Source: Knoellia sp031844405 (lineage in GTDB: Bacteria; Actinomycetota; Actinomycetes; Actinomycetales; Dermatophilaceae). Taken from it: 64,000 nt of DNA. Shown piece by piece: positions 9,301 through 17,488 of this stretch. The DNA lies in contig JAUZVC010000001.1 in the NCBI GenBank assembly GCA_031844405.1, positions 310,001-374,000 of the forward strand. Direction: 5' to 3'. Position 1 is the first letter of the stretch. Each line of letters starts with the position of its first letter. The notes below the pieces were generated by a model, which searched no databases, was not told where the DNA came from, and was given only the letters and a program-made list of their open reading frames with translations. A program made the position numbers and the translations under genes.

Positions 9301-9358
9301 CAAGACCGGCTACACCAGCGTCACGAAGACGTCGGCCGCCACGGCGGCGATCACGTGA
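6341..9358 (+). CDS. Secreted multi-domain protein with carboxypeptidase-regulatory-like and Ig-like repeats
   Basis: The 1005-residue protein has a Sec signal peptide (hydrophobic stretch about residues 19-36, cleavage after ATPAHA). Two carboxypeptidase-regulatory-like beta modules follow (about 45-130 and 145-240, with DATGAYTLTKVAPG in the second), then two divergent Ig-like modules and five nearly identical Ig-like repeats of 89-90 residues to the C-terminus. There is no sorting signal or membrane anchor, so it should be released or wall-associated, probably as an adhesin or structural protein. Start choice is uncertain: GTG 6341 has AGGAG six bases upstream, while GTG 6386 has AGGAGG four bases upstream. 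A strong terminator follows. Confidence 0.85.
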   Translation: MPSTVVASPPSRGGGVRRLVVVALTSVLGIVLGLAAATPAHAASGYTITGVVTGRDAGGALVPLDDVYLYAQPVDWQDDRDHYGTADASGRFSIDVTKPGDYTLYANCHAGTACADTYATQYYDQAAGHGDAKTIIVSTTTPTATADIRLPRFATVKGRVTSDAGAAIPGITVESVPTAGGSVVSTTTDATGAYTLTKVAPGAVSITAREDYSLHNWNGEYWNGTSVSTPDYPSPDPVLPEGPTVTTANFQLSPTLGFYGEAVDTAGAPIQGARWTVFTLNTATGAWETPQYGPLQTDAAGKFFWRTEAGGRYKVCFYDDFYGPEDPGRATRYATRCWEDAASDSTATLFTQPTTPQQRTLRVVLPVAGKSLTATEPWVDGAPRVGSPLTAHIGAWGPAGVQIAYQWGYQDETKNWAFTAITGATGTTFTPTSDLAGKRLLVRVTGTLSGYSTAVLYGSPYSPVGSGVTLTSPLQITGSPVVGQTLTATHGTPSNGSAVDFDYYEWRVDGRYASQGKTLTLTSDMAGKTVSVRYYVRTVAGNDDTTYVASAGPVTAQLGTLTAPTPTITGTAKAGSVLTAVPGTWGPAPVTLSYQWKRAGVAITGATASTYALTGSDTGKAITVTVTGTKSGYTTASKTSAATASVAAGTLTAPTPTISGTKTVGYTLTAVPGTWGPAPVTLSYQWFRSGVAITGATASTYKLTSTDMGKTMTVRVTGSKTGYTSAAKTSAATTTVLGALTAPTPTISGTRTVGYTLAAVPGTWGPAPVTLAHQWFRSGVAITGATASTYKLTSTDMGKTMTVRVTGSKTGYMSVAKTSGATASVLGALTAPTPTVSGTVKAGYRLTAAPGTWGPSPVTLTYQWKRAGVAITGATASSYVLTGSDTGKAITVTVTGTKTGYMTVARTSAATAAVAAGTLTAPTPTISGTRTVGSRLTAVPGTWGPAPVTLRYQWYRSGVAISGATASTYVLTTTDRTKTMTVRVTGSKTGYTSVTKTSAATAAIT
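8015..9355 (+). repeat. Five tandem 267/270-bp coding repeats (Ig-like modules)
   Basis: Units start at 8015, 8285, 8552, 8819 and 9089, spaced 270, 267, 267 and 270 bases. Each encodes APTPT(I/V)(S/T)GT, a central GTWGP(A/S)PVTL, a GVAI(T/S)GATAS stretch and a terminal VTGxKTGY. Units 2 and 3 are closest to each other over long stretches. Such tandem identity invites recombination and copy-number change. Confidence 0.92.
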
Positions 9359-9408
9359 CCTCGGTCGTGGAGGGCTGACCGGCTGCCGGTCCGCACCTCG
9401 GGCAGCAC

Positions 9409-9442
9409 CCGAAGGGCCCGGCCATCTGGCCGGGCCCTTCGG
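9409..9442 (+). terminator. Intrinsic terminator of the Ig-repeat gene
   Basis: Perfect 15-bp GC-rich stem (9409-9423 with 9428-9442) with an ATCT tetraloop, 50 bases past the stop codon. The remaining bases to 9614 hold no further feature I can support apart from the presumed promoter of the next gene. Confidence 0.8.
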
Positions 9443-9614
9443 CGTCGGTCGGCGATGGCCGCCGCTCCCACTGGTGGCACCGACGGACCACGGGACCCAT
9501 GGCTCGACCGGGTCACGAGCACCCCGCTGCCGCACGCATTTTCGCGCAGTGCCGGACGGGCAGGACGCCCGGCGACTAGCGTGACAGGGCCGGGTCGAGT
9601 GCCTTGGAGAGCGC

Positions 9615-10952
9615 GTGTACATCTCGTTTCGCAACCAGCCCACGGCGCGGCCCGACGGTTCGCGGTCCCGTGGCCGAACCACCCCCAGGACCGTCGTGCT
9701 CCTGGGTCTCACGAGCCTGTTCACCGACATCTCCTCCGAGATGGTCACCGCGGTGCTGCCGCTCTTCCTCGTCCTGCAGATGGGTCTGGCGCCGTCGCAG
9801 TTCGGCCTCGTCGACGGGCTGTACCGAGGGGTCTCCTCCCTCTCGGGCTTGGCCTCGGGTCTGCTCGCCGACTGGCTGGGGCGGCCCAAGCTCGTCGCGA
9901 CCCTCGGCTACGGCCTGTCCGCAGCGACCCGCCCGCTCCTCCTCGTTGCGTCCTCCGTGACGACCGTCGCCGGGCTGATCTCGCTCGACCGGGTCGGCAA
10001 GGGCATCCGCACCGCGCCCCGCGACGCCCTCATCGCGCACGCCTCACCCGCCGAGGACCTCGGGCGCAGCTTCGGCGTCCACCGCGCGATGGACACCGTG
10101 GGCGCCATGCTCGGGCCGCTCGTGGCGTTCGGCATCCTGCTCCTGCTCCCGGGACGGTTCGACGCCGTCTTCGTCGTCAGTGCCGGGTTCGCGCTCCTCG
10201 GCCTCGCCGTCGTCGCCCTGCTCGTGCCCGAGCGGAGAGCGCGGGCCCGGGGCCGCGTCACCGAGATCGTGCATTCGCCCGAGGGCATCTCGCCCGAGGG
10301 CATCTCAAACGAGCCCGACTCGCCGGTGGAGCCCGAGCCGGCGTCCCGGAGACTCACCGGCGCAGACGTCGTGGGGCTCCTGCGCTCGCGCCCCGTGCTG
10401 CGCCGGGTGGGCGTCGCCGGGCTCCTCACCCTCTTCACGGTGAGTGATGCCTTCGTCTTCCTCGCGCTGCTCGACCGCGAGGCCGACCTGGCCAAGGCCT
10501 TCCCGCTCTTCGCGGTCGGAGTCGCCCTCGTCTACTCGGTCCTGTCGGTTCCCTTCGGGCGGCTGGCCGACCGCTTCGGACGGATGGCGACCTACCTCGT
10601 CGGGCACGTGGCCCTGCTGGCGGTCTACGCCACGGTCGGGGCACCGACCGGTGCCCTCGCGGCGACCGTCACCGCGCTGCTGCTCCTCGGGGCCTTCTAC
10701 GCCGCCACCGACGGGGTCCTGGCCGCCGCCGTCTCGGCAGCTCTGCCCGAGGTGTCCCGCGCGTCCGGCATCGCGCTGGCGCAGACGGCGGTCGGGGTGG
10801 CCGGGTTCGCGTCGTCCGTGGGGTTCGGCCTGCTCCTGGGCAGCCTCGGGTCCGGCAGCGCCTACCTCGTCATGGCCATCGGGCTGGCCTGCGCCCTCCC
10901 CGTCGCCGCCGTCGTGCTGCGGCCCGACCTCGATCCGGTCGGCGCGCCATGA
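9615..10952 (+). CDS. Major facilitator superfamily transporter
   Basis: The 445-residue protein has about 12 transmembrane helices in two six-helix halves, split by a charged loop (about residues 205-245) with a small tandem repeat (SPEGI SPEGI). The N-terminal half carries FTDISSEMVTAVLPLFL and DRVGKGIRTAPRDALIA, typical of a prokaryotic MFS subgroup resembling MJ1317 proteins. Substrate is unknown; the sequence does not distinguish drug from nutrient export. GTG start at 9615. Its stop overlaps the next start by four bases (ATGA), so the two genes are probably co-translated. Confidence 0.88.
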   Translation: MYISFRNQPTARPDGSRSRGRTTPRTVVLLGLTSLFTDISSEMVTAVLPLFLVLQMGLAPSQFGLVDGLYRGVSSLSGLASGLLADWLGRPKLVATLGYGLSAATRPLLLVASSVTTVAGLISLDRVGKGIRTAPRDALIAHASPAEDLGRSFGVHRAMDTVGAMLGPLVAFGILLLLPGRFDAVFVVSAGFALLGLAVVALLVPERRARARGRVTEIVHSPEGISPEGISNEPDSPVEPEPASRRLTGADVVGLLRSRPVLRRVGVAGLLTLFTVSDAFVFLALLDREADLAKAFPLFAVGVALVYSVLSVPFGRLADRFGRMATYLVGHVALLAVYATVGAPTGALAATVTALLLLGAFYAATDGVLAAAVSAALPEVSRASGIALAQTAVGVAGFASSVGFGLLLGSLGSGSAYLVMAIGLACALPVAAVVLRPDLDPVGAP

Positions 10953-11965
10953 GCTCAGCGCGTGCCCGGGTCGTCGGCTTCACGGTCGTCGCCGTCGCAG
11001 TCCTCTGCGCGATGGTGGGCTATGTCCTCGTCGCCCTGCTGTCGGACGACGACCGGGCGTCCGCACGGGCGCCGGCCGCGGCAGCCTCAGCCGGCCGGCC
11101 GGCATACCCGGACGGGTTCATCGCCTTCCGGCGCACCGGCAACGACGCCGGCTACGGGACCGTGGGCACCGTCGCGATCGACGAGCCCACCGCGACACCG
11201 GCGGCGAACCCCGGCCTCGTCTGCGAGCGCGTGCACGTGAGCCGCGGCGGTGGCGTCTGCGTCGACGTGGACCGGGGAAGCGTGACGACGGCGCGGGTGC
11301 TGCTGCTCGGTCCAGACCTGCGCGTGCGGCACACACTCACGACGCCCGGCATACCCAGTCGTGCGCGGGTCTCCGCGGATGGTCGGTGGGCTGCCACGAC
11401 GACGTTCGTGTTCGGGCACTCCTACGCCGACGGCAGCTTCTCCACCCAGACCGAGATCTACGACATGCGGGCCGGCAGGTCCCTCGGGAACCTCGAGGAG
11501 TTTGACATCACCCGGGGCGGGAAGCCGGTCACGGCCGTCGACGTCAACGTGTGGGGGGTGACGTTCGCCCGAGTGGGGACCTCCTTCTACGCGACCGTCA
11601 TGACCGGGGGCCGCAAGCACCTCGCCCTCGGTGACAGCGCCCGTCGCACACTCGCGCTCCTCGAGGTGGAGGCGGAGTGCCCGTCGCTCTCGCCGTCCGG
11701 CGAGCTCGTCGCCTACAAGAGCGCGACCGGACCGACCACGTGGGAGGTGCACGTGCGCCGGCTCTCCGACGGGTCCGAGACCGTCGTCCGGACGGCGCGC
11801 AGCGTCGACGACCAGATCGAGTGGCTCGACGACGAGCGCATCCTCTTCGGTCTCGCGCCGCCCGGAGGCGGTGCCACCTCCGACGTCTGGGTGGCTCCCG
11901 CCGACGGGTCCCGTCCCGCCGAGCTGCTCATCAAGGCCGCATGGTCGCCCGCGGTGGTGCGCTGA
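10949..11965 (+). CDS. Membrane-anchored TolB/WD40-like beta-propeller protein
   Basis: The product is 338 residues. An N-terminal signal-anchor helix (about residues 9-30) precedes an exported domain with propeller-blade motifs: SRARVSADGRWAATTTFVFG, CPSLSPSGELVAYKS and GGGATSDVWVAPADGS. These resemble TolB-like WD40 repeats used as protein- or ligand-binding platforms. The four-base overlap with the MFS gene suggests that both products work together, perhaps as an accessory sensor on the outer face, which is inference. A bidirectional terminator at 11980-12008 separates it from the convergent gene. Confidence 0.7.
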   Translation: MSSARARVVGFTVVAVAVLCAMVGYVLVALLSDDDRASARAPAAAASAGRPAYPDGFIAFRRTGNDAGYGTVGTVAIDEPTATPAANPGLVCERVHVSRGGGVCVDVDRGSVTTARVLLLGPDLRVRHTLTTPGIPSRARVSADGRWAATTTFVFGHSYADGSFSTQTEIYDMRAGRSLGNLEEFDITRGGKPVTAVDVNVWGVTFARVGTSFYATVMTGGRKHLALGDSARRTLALLEVEAECPSLSPSGELVAYKSATGPTTWEVHVRRLSDGSETVVRTARSVDDQIEWLDDERILFGLAPPGGGATSDVWVAPADGSRPAELLIKAAWSPAVVR

Positions 11966-11979
11966 GCCGGCAGTGAGAA

Positions 11980-12008
11980 GCCCCGGGGAGCGTGCGGCTC
12001 CCCGGGGC
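11980..12008. terminator. Bidirectional terminator between convergent genes
   Basis: Perfect 11-bp stem (11980-11990 with 11998-12008) with a seven-base loop, between two convergent stop codons 61 bases apart. Confidence 0.75.
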
Positions 12009-12026
12009 AACATCGCGTCCGACTCG

Positions 12027-12845
12027 TCAGACCGTGTCGACGAGCCCGGCGCGGTCGACCTTGCGGTGGTAGCGGACGCCGGCGATGCCGCCGAGGATCG
12101 CGCCGCCGAGGCTGAGGAGCAGGGCCACGCCGAGCGTGACGATCCCTGCGGTGCTCAGCGTCCCCTCGTCCACGGGGATGCGCGGGAAGCCGTTGAGCTG
12201 CTCGAGCACGTTGTACTCGCTGCCGGCGAGATAGCCGAGCAGGGCCACCACGGCCGCGATGACCAGGGCCCACACCCAGACGGCCACGCCCTGGCGGGCC
12301 CCCTGGAAACGGGCCATGCGCCCCGCGACGTAGCCGCCGCAGTAGTAGGAGACGAAGATGATGACGGCGAGCCCGATCGCTCCGGCCAGGCCCACGCCCT
12401 CCGGGTTGCCGGTGGCGTCGTCCGCCGCCTGCTCGAGGTCCGTGCCGGTCGCGACGCCGACGGCGGCGCCCGCCGCCACGAGCAGGGCGGTGAGGAGCAC
12501 GGACATGCCGGTGGCCGACAGCCAGCCGAAGAAGGCGGCGCCCGGCTTCACCCCGCCGTACCTCTCCTGCTCGGCCGCCACCTTGGCTCGAGGGTCGATC
12601 GCGACGGCGCCGCCGTCGTTCACCACCCGCCGGTCAGCAGCGTCCCGGTCCCGGTGGAGGACCTCGGTGCGGTCGTCCCTGCCATCACCGTCCCGGTCGC
12701 GGTAGCGCTGGTCGTCGCGGTCGAACGCGTCGTCGCGCCGTCGGGCGTTGCGGTCGAAATCGTCGTCGCGGTGACGGGCGTCGTCATCGAGGCGGTCGCG
12801 CTCCTCGGCACGATCACGAGGGTCCCTGCTGTGGGATGTGCTCAT
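12027..12845 (-). CDS. Four-TM membrane protein with an Arg/Asp-rich N-terminal tail
   Basis: The 272-residue protein has two parts. Residues 1-75 are almost entirely Arg and Asp with few other residues (for example DRDDQRYRDRDGDGRDDR), a mixed-charge low-complexity segment expected to be disordered. Residues about 100-260 contain four hydrophobic helices, including GYVAGRMARFQGARQGVAVW between helices two and three, a feature of small actinobacterial membrane proteins with YIP1/DUF-like character. I do not recognise the family. The tail could bind nucleic acid or drive condensation, but nothing in the sequence proves this. It is convergent with the TolB-like gene. Confidence 0.7.
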   Translation of the reverse strand: MSTSHSRDPRDRAEERDRLDDDARHRDDDFDRNARRRDDAFDRDDQRYRDRDGDGRDDRTEVLHRDRDAADRRVVNDGGAVAIDPRAKVAAEQERYGGVKPGAAFFGWLSATGMSVLLTALLVAAGAAVGVATGTDLEQAADDATGNPEGVGLAGAIGLAVIIFVSYYCGGYVAGRMARFQGARQGVAVWVWALVIAAVVALLGYLAGSEYNVLEQLNGFPRIPVDEGTLSTAGIVTLGVALLLSLGGAILGGIAGVRYHRKVDRAGLVDTV

Positions 12846-12976
12846 GCTGTCCTCCTGAGACTCGGGTCCAGTTCGTGGACCGACGGTGACCAGGACCGGT
12901 CCGGTCGGGAAGCCCGGTCCCTGCCGACCAACTTACGACCGCTGGGCCGGCGATCGGGGTTCGCGGTGTGCTGCAC

Positions 12977-13345
12977 TCAGCCGTCGAGGCCGACGTCGGT
13001 CGTCGCGTTGAAGTCCGACACCGCCTCGTCGCCCCTCAGTCCGAAGTGCTGGTTCAGGTGCGCCTCCTGCTCGGGGCTGAGGTGCTCCCCGACGGGGCCG
13101 ACGTCCGGCGCGTCCGCGACGACCTCCTTTGCGAAGGGAAGCTGGACGTGGTCCTCGTAGAACTCGGCCGGGCGGAGCGGGACCACGCTCTGGTCTCCTC
13201 CGAGAAGGCCGGTGTCCACCGTCGCCCAGGCCGGCATCCCGGTGTGGCCGTCGACGTGGACGTGGTCGACGCGGCCGATCTTCTCGCCGTCGCTGTCACG
13301 GACGTCCTTGCCCTCGAGGGACGGGTTCTGGTTCGCGTCAGGCAT
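12977..13345 (-). CDS. PRC-barrel domain protein
   Basis: The 122-residue protein has a PRC-barrel domain at about residues 8-75: SLEGKDVRDSDGEKIGRVDH followed by ATVDTGLLGGDQSVVPL. The C-terminal part includes LSPEQEAHLNQHFGL, a motif seen in many actinobacterial stress-associated PRC-barrel proteins. PRC-barrels occur in RimM and photosynthetic reaction centres and act as small interaction modules; the stand-alone form has no proven reaction. ATG start at 13343-13345. It appears to be monocistronic. Confidence 0.82.
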   Translation of the reverse strand: MPDANQNPSLEGKDVRDSDGEKIGRVDHVHVDGHTGMPAWATVDTGLLGGDQSVVPLRPAEFYEDHVQLPFAKEVVADAPDVGPVGEHLSPEQEAHLNQHFGLRGDEAVSDFNATTDVGLDG

Positions 13346-13434
13346 GGTGCTGCACCTACCCGGGCCGGCCGAGGCCAAACCCCTGCGCGTCCCCCAGCCC
13401 GAGAGACGGCGACCACGGACTCGGCGGCCCGCAG

Positions 13435-14301
13435 TCACCGGCTCGGCGCGTGGCTCCGGATCGCTTGGGTGAGCCGGTCGACGAGCGGCGAGCGCAGCCG
13501 CCATGACTGCCAGTGCAGCGGCACGTCGACATGCTCACGAGCGCCGAGCCGGACGAGCGCCCCCGACTCGAGGTCCGCCCCGCACTGCGCCTCGGGCAAC
13601 GCACCCCAGCCCAGCCCGGCGCGCACCGCCTCGGCGAACCCCTCGGACGACGGCACGCGGGAGGTCGGCGGCTGCACCTCGTCGCCGATCCCGTGACGCC
13701 GCAGCACCCCTCGCTGAACATCGTCGTGCTCGTTGAACTGCAGCACCGGCATCCGTGCCCAGTCGACGCCCCGACCGTGCGAGAAGCGCTCTCGCAGAGC
13801 CGGGGTCGCAACCGGCAGATAGCGCATGACTCCGATCCGCTCCACCGAGCAGCCCTGCACCGCCGTGGGGTTCGAGCTCACCGCGCCGAGGACCGTGCCC
13901 GCCCGGAGCAGCTCGTGGCTGTGGCCCTCGTCCTCGACGTGGAGGTGCAGCATGACGCCGTCCCAGCCGGCCACCTCGTGAAGGACGCCGACGAACCACG
14001 TCGCGAGCGAGTCGGCGTTGACGACGACCGGCAGATCGCGCGTCGTCGCCGCGTCGTCGAGGGCGGCGCGGGCCTCGCGCTCAAGCAGGTCCTGCTGCCG
14101 GGCCAGGCGGACCATCACCTCACCGGCCTCGGTCGCCTCGCAGGGCAGACCGCGCCGGACCACGACGCGGCCAAGAGAGTGCTCGAGTGCCTTGATCCGC
14201 TGGCTCACCGCCGACGGGGTGACGTGCAACCGCCGGGCGGCCGCCTCGAACGTCCCCTCGTCGACGACGGCCAGAAGCGCGCGGAGCTGGTCGGTCTGCA
14301 C
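13435..14301 (-). CDS. lysG: LysR-family regulator LysG/ArgP
   Basis: The 288-residue LysR-type regulator has an N-terminal winged helix (DQLRALLAVVDEGTFEAAARR, then HVTPSAVSQRIKALE) and a C-terminal effector domain. It is of the ArgP/LysG type and divergent from a LysE exporter with 86 bases between them, the arrangement known from Corynebacterium, where LysG senses lysine, arginine or histidine and activates lysE. The intergenic region should hold its operator. ATG start at 14299-14301 gives MQTDQLRALL, the common ArgP beginning. Confidence 0.92.
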   Translation of the reverse strand: MQTDQLRALLAVVDEGTFEAAARRLHVTPSAVSQRIKALEHSLGRVVVRRGLPCEATEAGEVMVRLARQQDLLEREARAALDDAATTRDLPVVVNADSLATWFVGVLHEVAGWDGVMLHLHVEDEGHSHELLRAGTVLGAVSSNPTAVQGCSVERIGVMRYLPVATPALRERFSHGRGVDWARMPVLQFNEHDDVQRGVLRRHGIGDEVQPPTSRVPSSEGFAEAVRAGLGWGALPEAQCGADLESGALVRLGAREHVDVPLHWQSWRLRSPLVDRLTQAIRSHAPSR

Positions 14302-14387
14302 CCCTCCACGATAGATGAAGGCAGACTAAAGGTCCCCAAGAATCCTTCGCTGGTCTTCACACGCTCCCAGCCTTAGCGTCGGGCGCG

Positions 14388-14999
14388 ATGAACACCACGA
14401 TCCTCACCGCCGTCCTCAGTGGCCTCGTCTCCGGCCTCTCGCTCATCGTCGCCATCGGCGCGCAGAACGCCTTCGTTCTGCGGCAGGGCATCGGGCGCGA
14501 CCGCGTCGGCGTCGTCGTCGCGATCTGCGCCGTCAGCGACCTCCTCCTCATCGTCGCGGGAGTCCTCGGCGTCGGCGCCCTCGTCGACAACCACCCCGGC
14601 CTGCTGCGGGTCATCACCGGGGCCGGTGCGGCCTACCTCGCCTGGTTCGGCATCCGATCCCTCCTGTCCGCGCGTCGGCCGCAGGCGCTCGCCGCCGGAT
14701 CGGCGGCCGGGGGGTCCGCGGCCCTCACCGCGGTCGCACTCACCTGGCTCAACCCGCACGTCTACCTCGACACCGTCCTCATGCTCGGCAACCTCAGTGC
14801 CTCCCACGGGCCGACCGGTCGGTGGTGGTTCGGGGCGGGTGCCGGGCTCGCCAGCCTCCTGTGGTTCCCGACCCTCGGGTATGCCGCGCACCTCGCCTCC
14901 CGCTGGCTCGCCCGGCCGCGGGTCTGGCAGGTCCTCGAGGTGCTCATCGGGCTCGTCATGTTCGTCCTCGCCGCGATGCTGCTTCGCTCGACCTTCTGA
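14388..14999 (+). CDS. lysE: LysE-family amino acid exporter
   Basis: The 203-residue inner-membrane protein has about six hydrophobic helices and the family signature SLIVAIGAQNAFVLRQGI near the N-terminus, plus LTWLNPHVYLDTV in the second half. LysE exports surplus L-lysine and L-arginine using the proton-motive force. The ATG start at 14388 lies close to the divergent lysG, implying LysG-dependent induction by basic amino acids. Length and motifs are standard, with no sign of damage. Confidence 0.94.
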   Translation: MNTTILTAVLSGLVSGLSLIVAIGAQNAFVLRQGIGRDRVGVVVAICAVSDLLLIVAGVLGVGALVDNHPGLLRVITGAGAAYLAWFGIRSLLSARRPQALAAGSAAGGSAALTAVALTWLNPHVYLDTVLMLGNLSASHGPTGRWWFGAGAGLASLLWFPTLGYAAHLASRWLARPRVWQVLEVLIGLVMFVLAAMLLRSTF

Positions 15000-15031
15000 C
15001 GCTAAGGCCCTGACTCTGGGAGCGTGGGTCC

Positions 15032-15466
15032 ATGGACTTCGAGGCCACGGTGTCGACGACCGGGGACACCTCCGTCGGGGAGGTCGACCCGGTCGTCGTC
15101 GAGTTCCGCAACCGGCACACGGGGCAGCACCACGAGCTCGTCATGGACGAGCTCACCGGCGGCCACGTCCTCCACCTCGCCATCGCCGCGTGCGTCTCCA
15201 ACGACCTCTTCCGCGAGGGCAAGGCGCGCGGCATCACGCTCACCACGGTGCGCGTCACCGCCGGTGGCGGCTTCGAGGGGCACCCGTGCCGCTCGACGGG
15301 CGTTCACTACGCCGTCGAGCTCGAGGGCGATGCGCCCGAGGCGGCCCTCCGAGACCTCCTCGCGCACGTCGAGGACGTCGCCGAGATCCCGGCCGTGTTG
15401 CGCCACGGCGCCACCGTCCGGCTCTCGTCCGCCCAGATCCGGTCAGCTCGAACCACGGACGACTGA
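15032..15466 (+). CDS. OsmC-family protein
   Basis: The 144-residue protein has the OsmC/Ohr fold pattern. One conserved Cys lies in HLAIAACVSNDLFREG (about residue 55) and a second in GFEGHPCRSTG (about 89), consistent with thiol-dependent peroxidase activity against organic hydroperoxides, although the exact subfamily is unclear. It starts at ATG 15032, 32 bases after lysE on the same strand, and may be read through from it. Confidence 0.85.
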   Translation: MDFEATVSTTGDTSVGEVDPVVVEFRNRHTGQHHELVMDELTGGHVLHLAIAACVSNDLFREGKARGITLTTVRVTAGGGFEGHPCRSTGVHYAVELEGDAPEAALRDLLAHVEDVAEIPAVLRHGATVRLSSAQIRSARTTDD

Positions 15467-15650
15467 CCCGCAGGACCGGGCGCCCGGGCACCCGTTCGGG
15501 CGGTTCTGGGCCCTCGGGTCCCGAGCCCTGCGTGGAACGGCATACGGGCCGGTCACGGAACGGCGCAAACCGGTGACGGGACGGCGAGCGCGGCGCATCA
15601 TGGGTGTGTGGGGTCTCGCGCCCGCCGACGGCTCCGCGCTGGAGGTTGTC

Positions 15651-16973
15651 ATGGGACCCACACGACGACTCGCGGCGGGAGTGACCGCCGGCCTCGCGGC
15701 GCTGGCGATCGGCGTCCTCGCACCGGTGCCGGCGCAGGCCGACCCGGCGACACCGGCCGCCTACCCGAGCGGCTCGTCCGCGACACGGGTGTCGGCGTCC
15801 TTCTTCGACACGTGCACGGCTCCGTCGCTCACCGCCCTCGCGGCCTGGCGGGGACGATCGCCCTACAGCGGCGTCAACATCTACTTCGGCGGCCGCAACC
15901 GTGGCTGCGCGCAGCCGAACCTCACCGCGACGTGGGTCCGGGACGCCGCGGCGGCCGGGTGGTGGCTCGTGCCGACCTACTTCGGCGACCAGCCGTTCTG
16001 CGTCTTCGGCTCCAAGCCCTACCGCTACGCGGCGAGCGGCGCGGCAGCCCGCGGCGCGGCAGACGGCGCCGACGCCGTCGCCAAGGCGAAGGCCCTGGGC
16101 CTCCTGCCCGGCAGCGCGCTCTATGCCGACGTCGAGCACTACGACCGGGCGGCAGCGGGGTGCACGGCAGCCGTGCGCACCTACGTGTCCGAGTGGACGC
16201 GGGCACTGCACCGGGCAGGTTTCCTCGCCGGGATCTACGCGCACCAGGACTCGGGCGTGCGCGACCTCGCCGCCTCATACCTGTCGACGACCCTCGCGCG
16301 GCCCGACGCCATCTGGATGGCGCGCTGGGACGGCGTCGTGTCGACGATCAACTGGCCCACGGCCGGCAACACGCTCTGGGCCGAGTGGCAGCGTGCGAAG
16401 CAGTACCGCGGCGACCACACCGAGACGTGGGGCGGCGTGACGATGAACGTCGACAGCGACCTCATCCGCGGTCCGGTCGCCACCGTGCTCCGCCCCTACC
16501 GGGTGACGAGCTCGAGCGCGCTCAACGTGAGGAGCGGGCCGTCGAGCGCCTACCCGGTCATCGGGACGCTCGCCCCCGGGTCCACCGTCTCGCTCATCTG
16601 CCAGGCACGCGGCCAGACGGTGGGGACGACGTCGGTGTGGGACCGGATCAGCACAGGGGGGTTCGTGACGGACCGCTACGTCTCCACTCCGTCGAGCACG
16701 ACGTTCAGCGCACCCCTCCAGCGGTGCTCCTACCCGGGGCAGGTCACGATCTCGACCCCGGTCAACACGCGTTCCGGACCCGGGACCTCGTATGCCGTCA
16801 ACGGCTCGCTCCAGGGAGGCGCGCTCGCCTACGTCGCATGCCAGAAGGCCGGCAGCCTCGTGGGCTCGACCCGCGTGTGGAACCAGCTCGTCGACGGCAG
16901 GTGGACGAGCGACTACTACGTGTCGAACGCGTCCAACACCACGTACAGCTGGCCGGTGCCCCGCTGCCCCTGA
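15651..16973 (+). CDS. Secreted DUF1906 glycoside-hydrolase-like protein with two SH3 domains
   Basis: The 440-residue protein has a signal peptide (about residues 1-31, ending PVPAQA). A DUF1906 domain follows (about 48-280, Rv2525c-like), with VNIYFGGRNRGC, WWLVPTYFG, LYADVEHYD and GIYAHQDSG matching the TIM-barrel strands of GH25-like enzymes. Two bacterial SH3-type repeats end the protein (about 285-360 and 365-440), each with the (A/P)(L/V)N(V/T)RSGP(S/G) motif. It probably binds or processes cell-wall material outside the cell. The ATG has GGAGG six bases upstream. Rv2525c-type proteins are usually Tat-exported; here the signal has RR at residues 5-6 but no full Tat motif. Confidence 0.85.
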   Translation: MGPTRRLAAGVTAGLAALAIGVLAPVPAQADPATPAAYPSGSSATRVSASFFDTCTAPSLTALAAWRGRSPYSGVNIYFGGRNRGCAQPNLTATWVRDAAAAGWWLVPTYFGDQPFCVFGSKPYRYAASGAAARGAADGADAVAKAKALGLLPGSALYADVEHYDRAAAGCTAAVRTYVSEWTRALHRAGFLAGIYAHQDSGVRDLAASYLSTTLARPDAIWMARWDGVVSTINWPTAGNTLWAEWQRAKQYRGDHTETWGGVTMNVDSDLIRGPVATVLRPYRVTSSSALNVRSGPSSAYPVIGTLAPGSTVSLICQARGQTVGTTSVWDRISTGGFVTDRYVSTPSSTTFSAPLQRCSYPGQVTISTPVNTRSGPGTSYAVNGSLQGGALAYVACQKAGSLVGSTRVWNQLVDGRWTSDYYVSNASNTTYSWPVPRCP

Positions 16974-17008
16974 ACGGCGACGGACTCCACGGGTGGCATC
17001 CTCGCCTC

Positions 17009-17398
17009 ATGGCCACCGACCCGAGCGCGCTGTCCGACGAGGCCCTCACCTTCCTCACCGAACGGCACCTCGCGACCCTCACGACGCTGCGCCGTGACGG
17101 GAGCCCGCACGTCGTGCCGGTCGGGTTCACCTGGGACCCCACGGCCGGGGTCGTCCGGGTCATCACGAGCGGCACGTCGCAGAAGGCCCGCAACGCCGGC
17201 CGCGGTGACCGGGCCGTGGTGTGCCAGGTCGAGGGCCGCCGCTGGCTCGCCCTCGAGGGCCCCTCGCGCGTGCTCACCGATGCGGCCGCCGTCGCCGACG
17301 CCGTCGAGAGGTATGCCGTCCGCTACCGGCAGCCGCGCGTCAACCCCGAGCGCGTCGTCGTGGAGATCGCGGTCGACCGGGTGCTCGGCAACGTCTGA
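17009..17398 (+). CDS. PPOX-class F420-dependent flavin/deazaflavin oxidoreductase
   Basis: The 129-residue protein has the split-barrel fold of the pyridoxamine-phosphate-oxidase-like superfamily: HLATLTTLRRDGSPHVVPVG, then TSGTSQKARNAGRGDRAVVC and WLALEGPSRV. Actinobacterial members often use F420 rather than FMN. The substrate cannot be read from the sequence. ATG start at 17009 gives the usual length. Confidence 0.87.
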   Translation: MATDPSALSDEALTFLTERHLATLTTLRRDGSPHVVPVGFTWDPTAGVVRVITSGTSQKARNAGRGDRAVVCQVEGRRWLALEGPSRVLTDAAAVADAVERYAVRYRQPRVNPERVVVEIAVDRVLGNV

Positions 17399-17488
17399 CG
17401 GGCTGCCCCGTCCGGTCGGCCCGACATGGCCCGGTCGGAGGGGTTTGGGCCTCGCTGCACAGGGAAGGACCTGCGCGAGGAGATGCCC

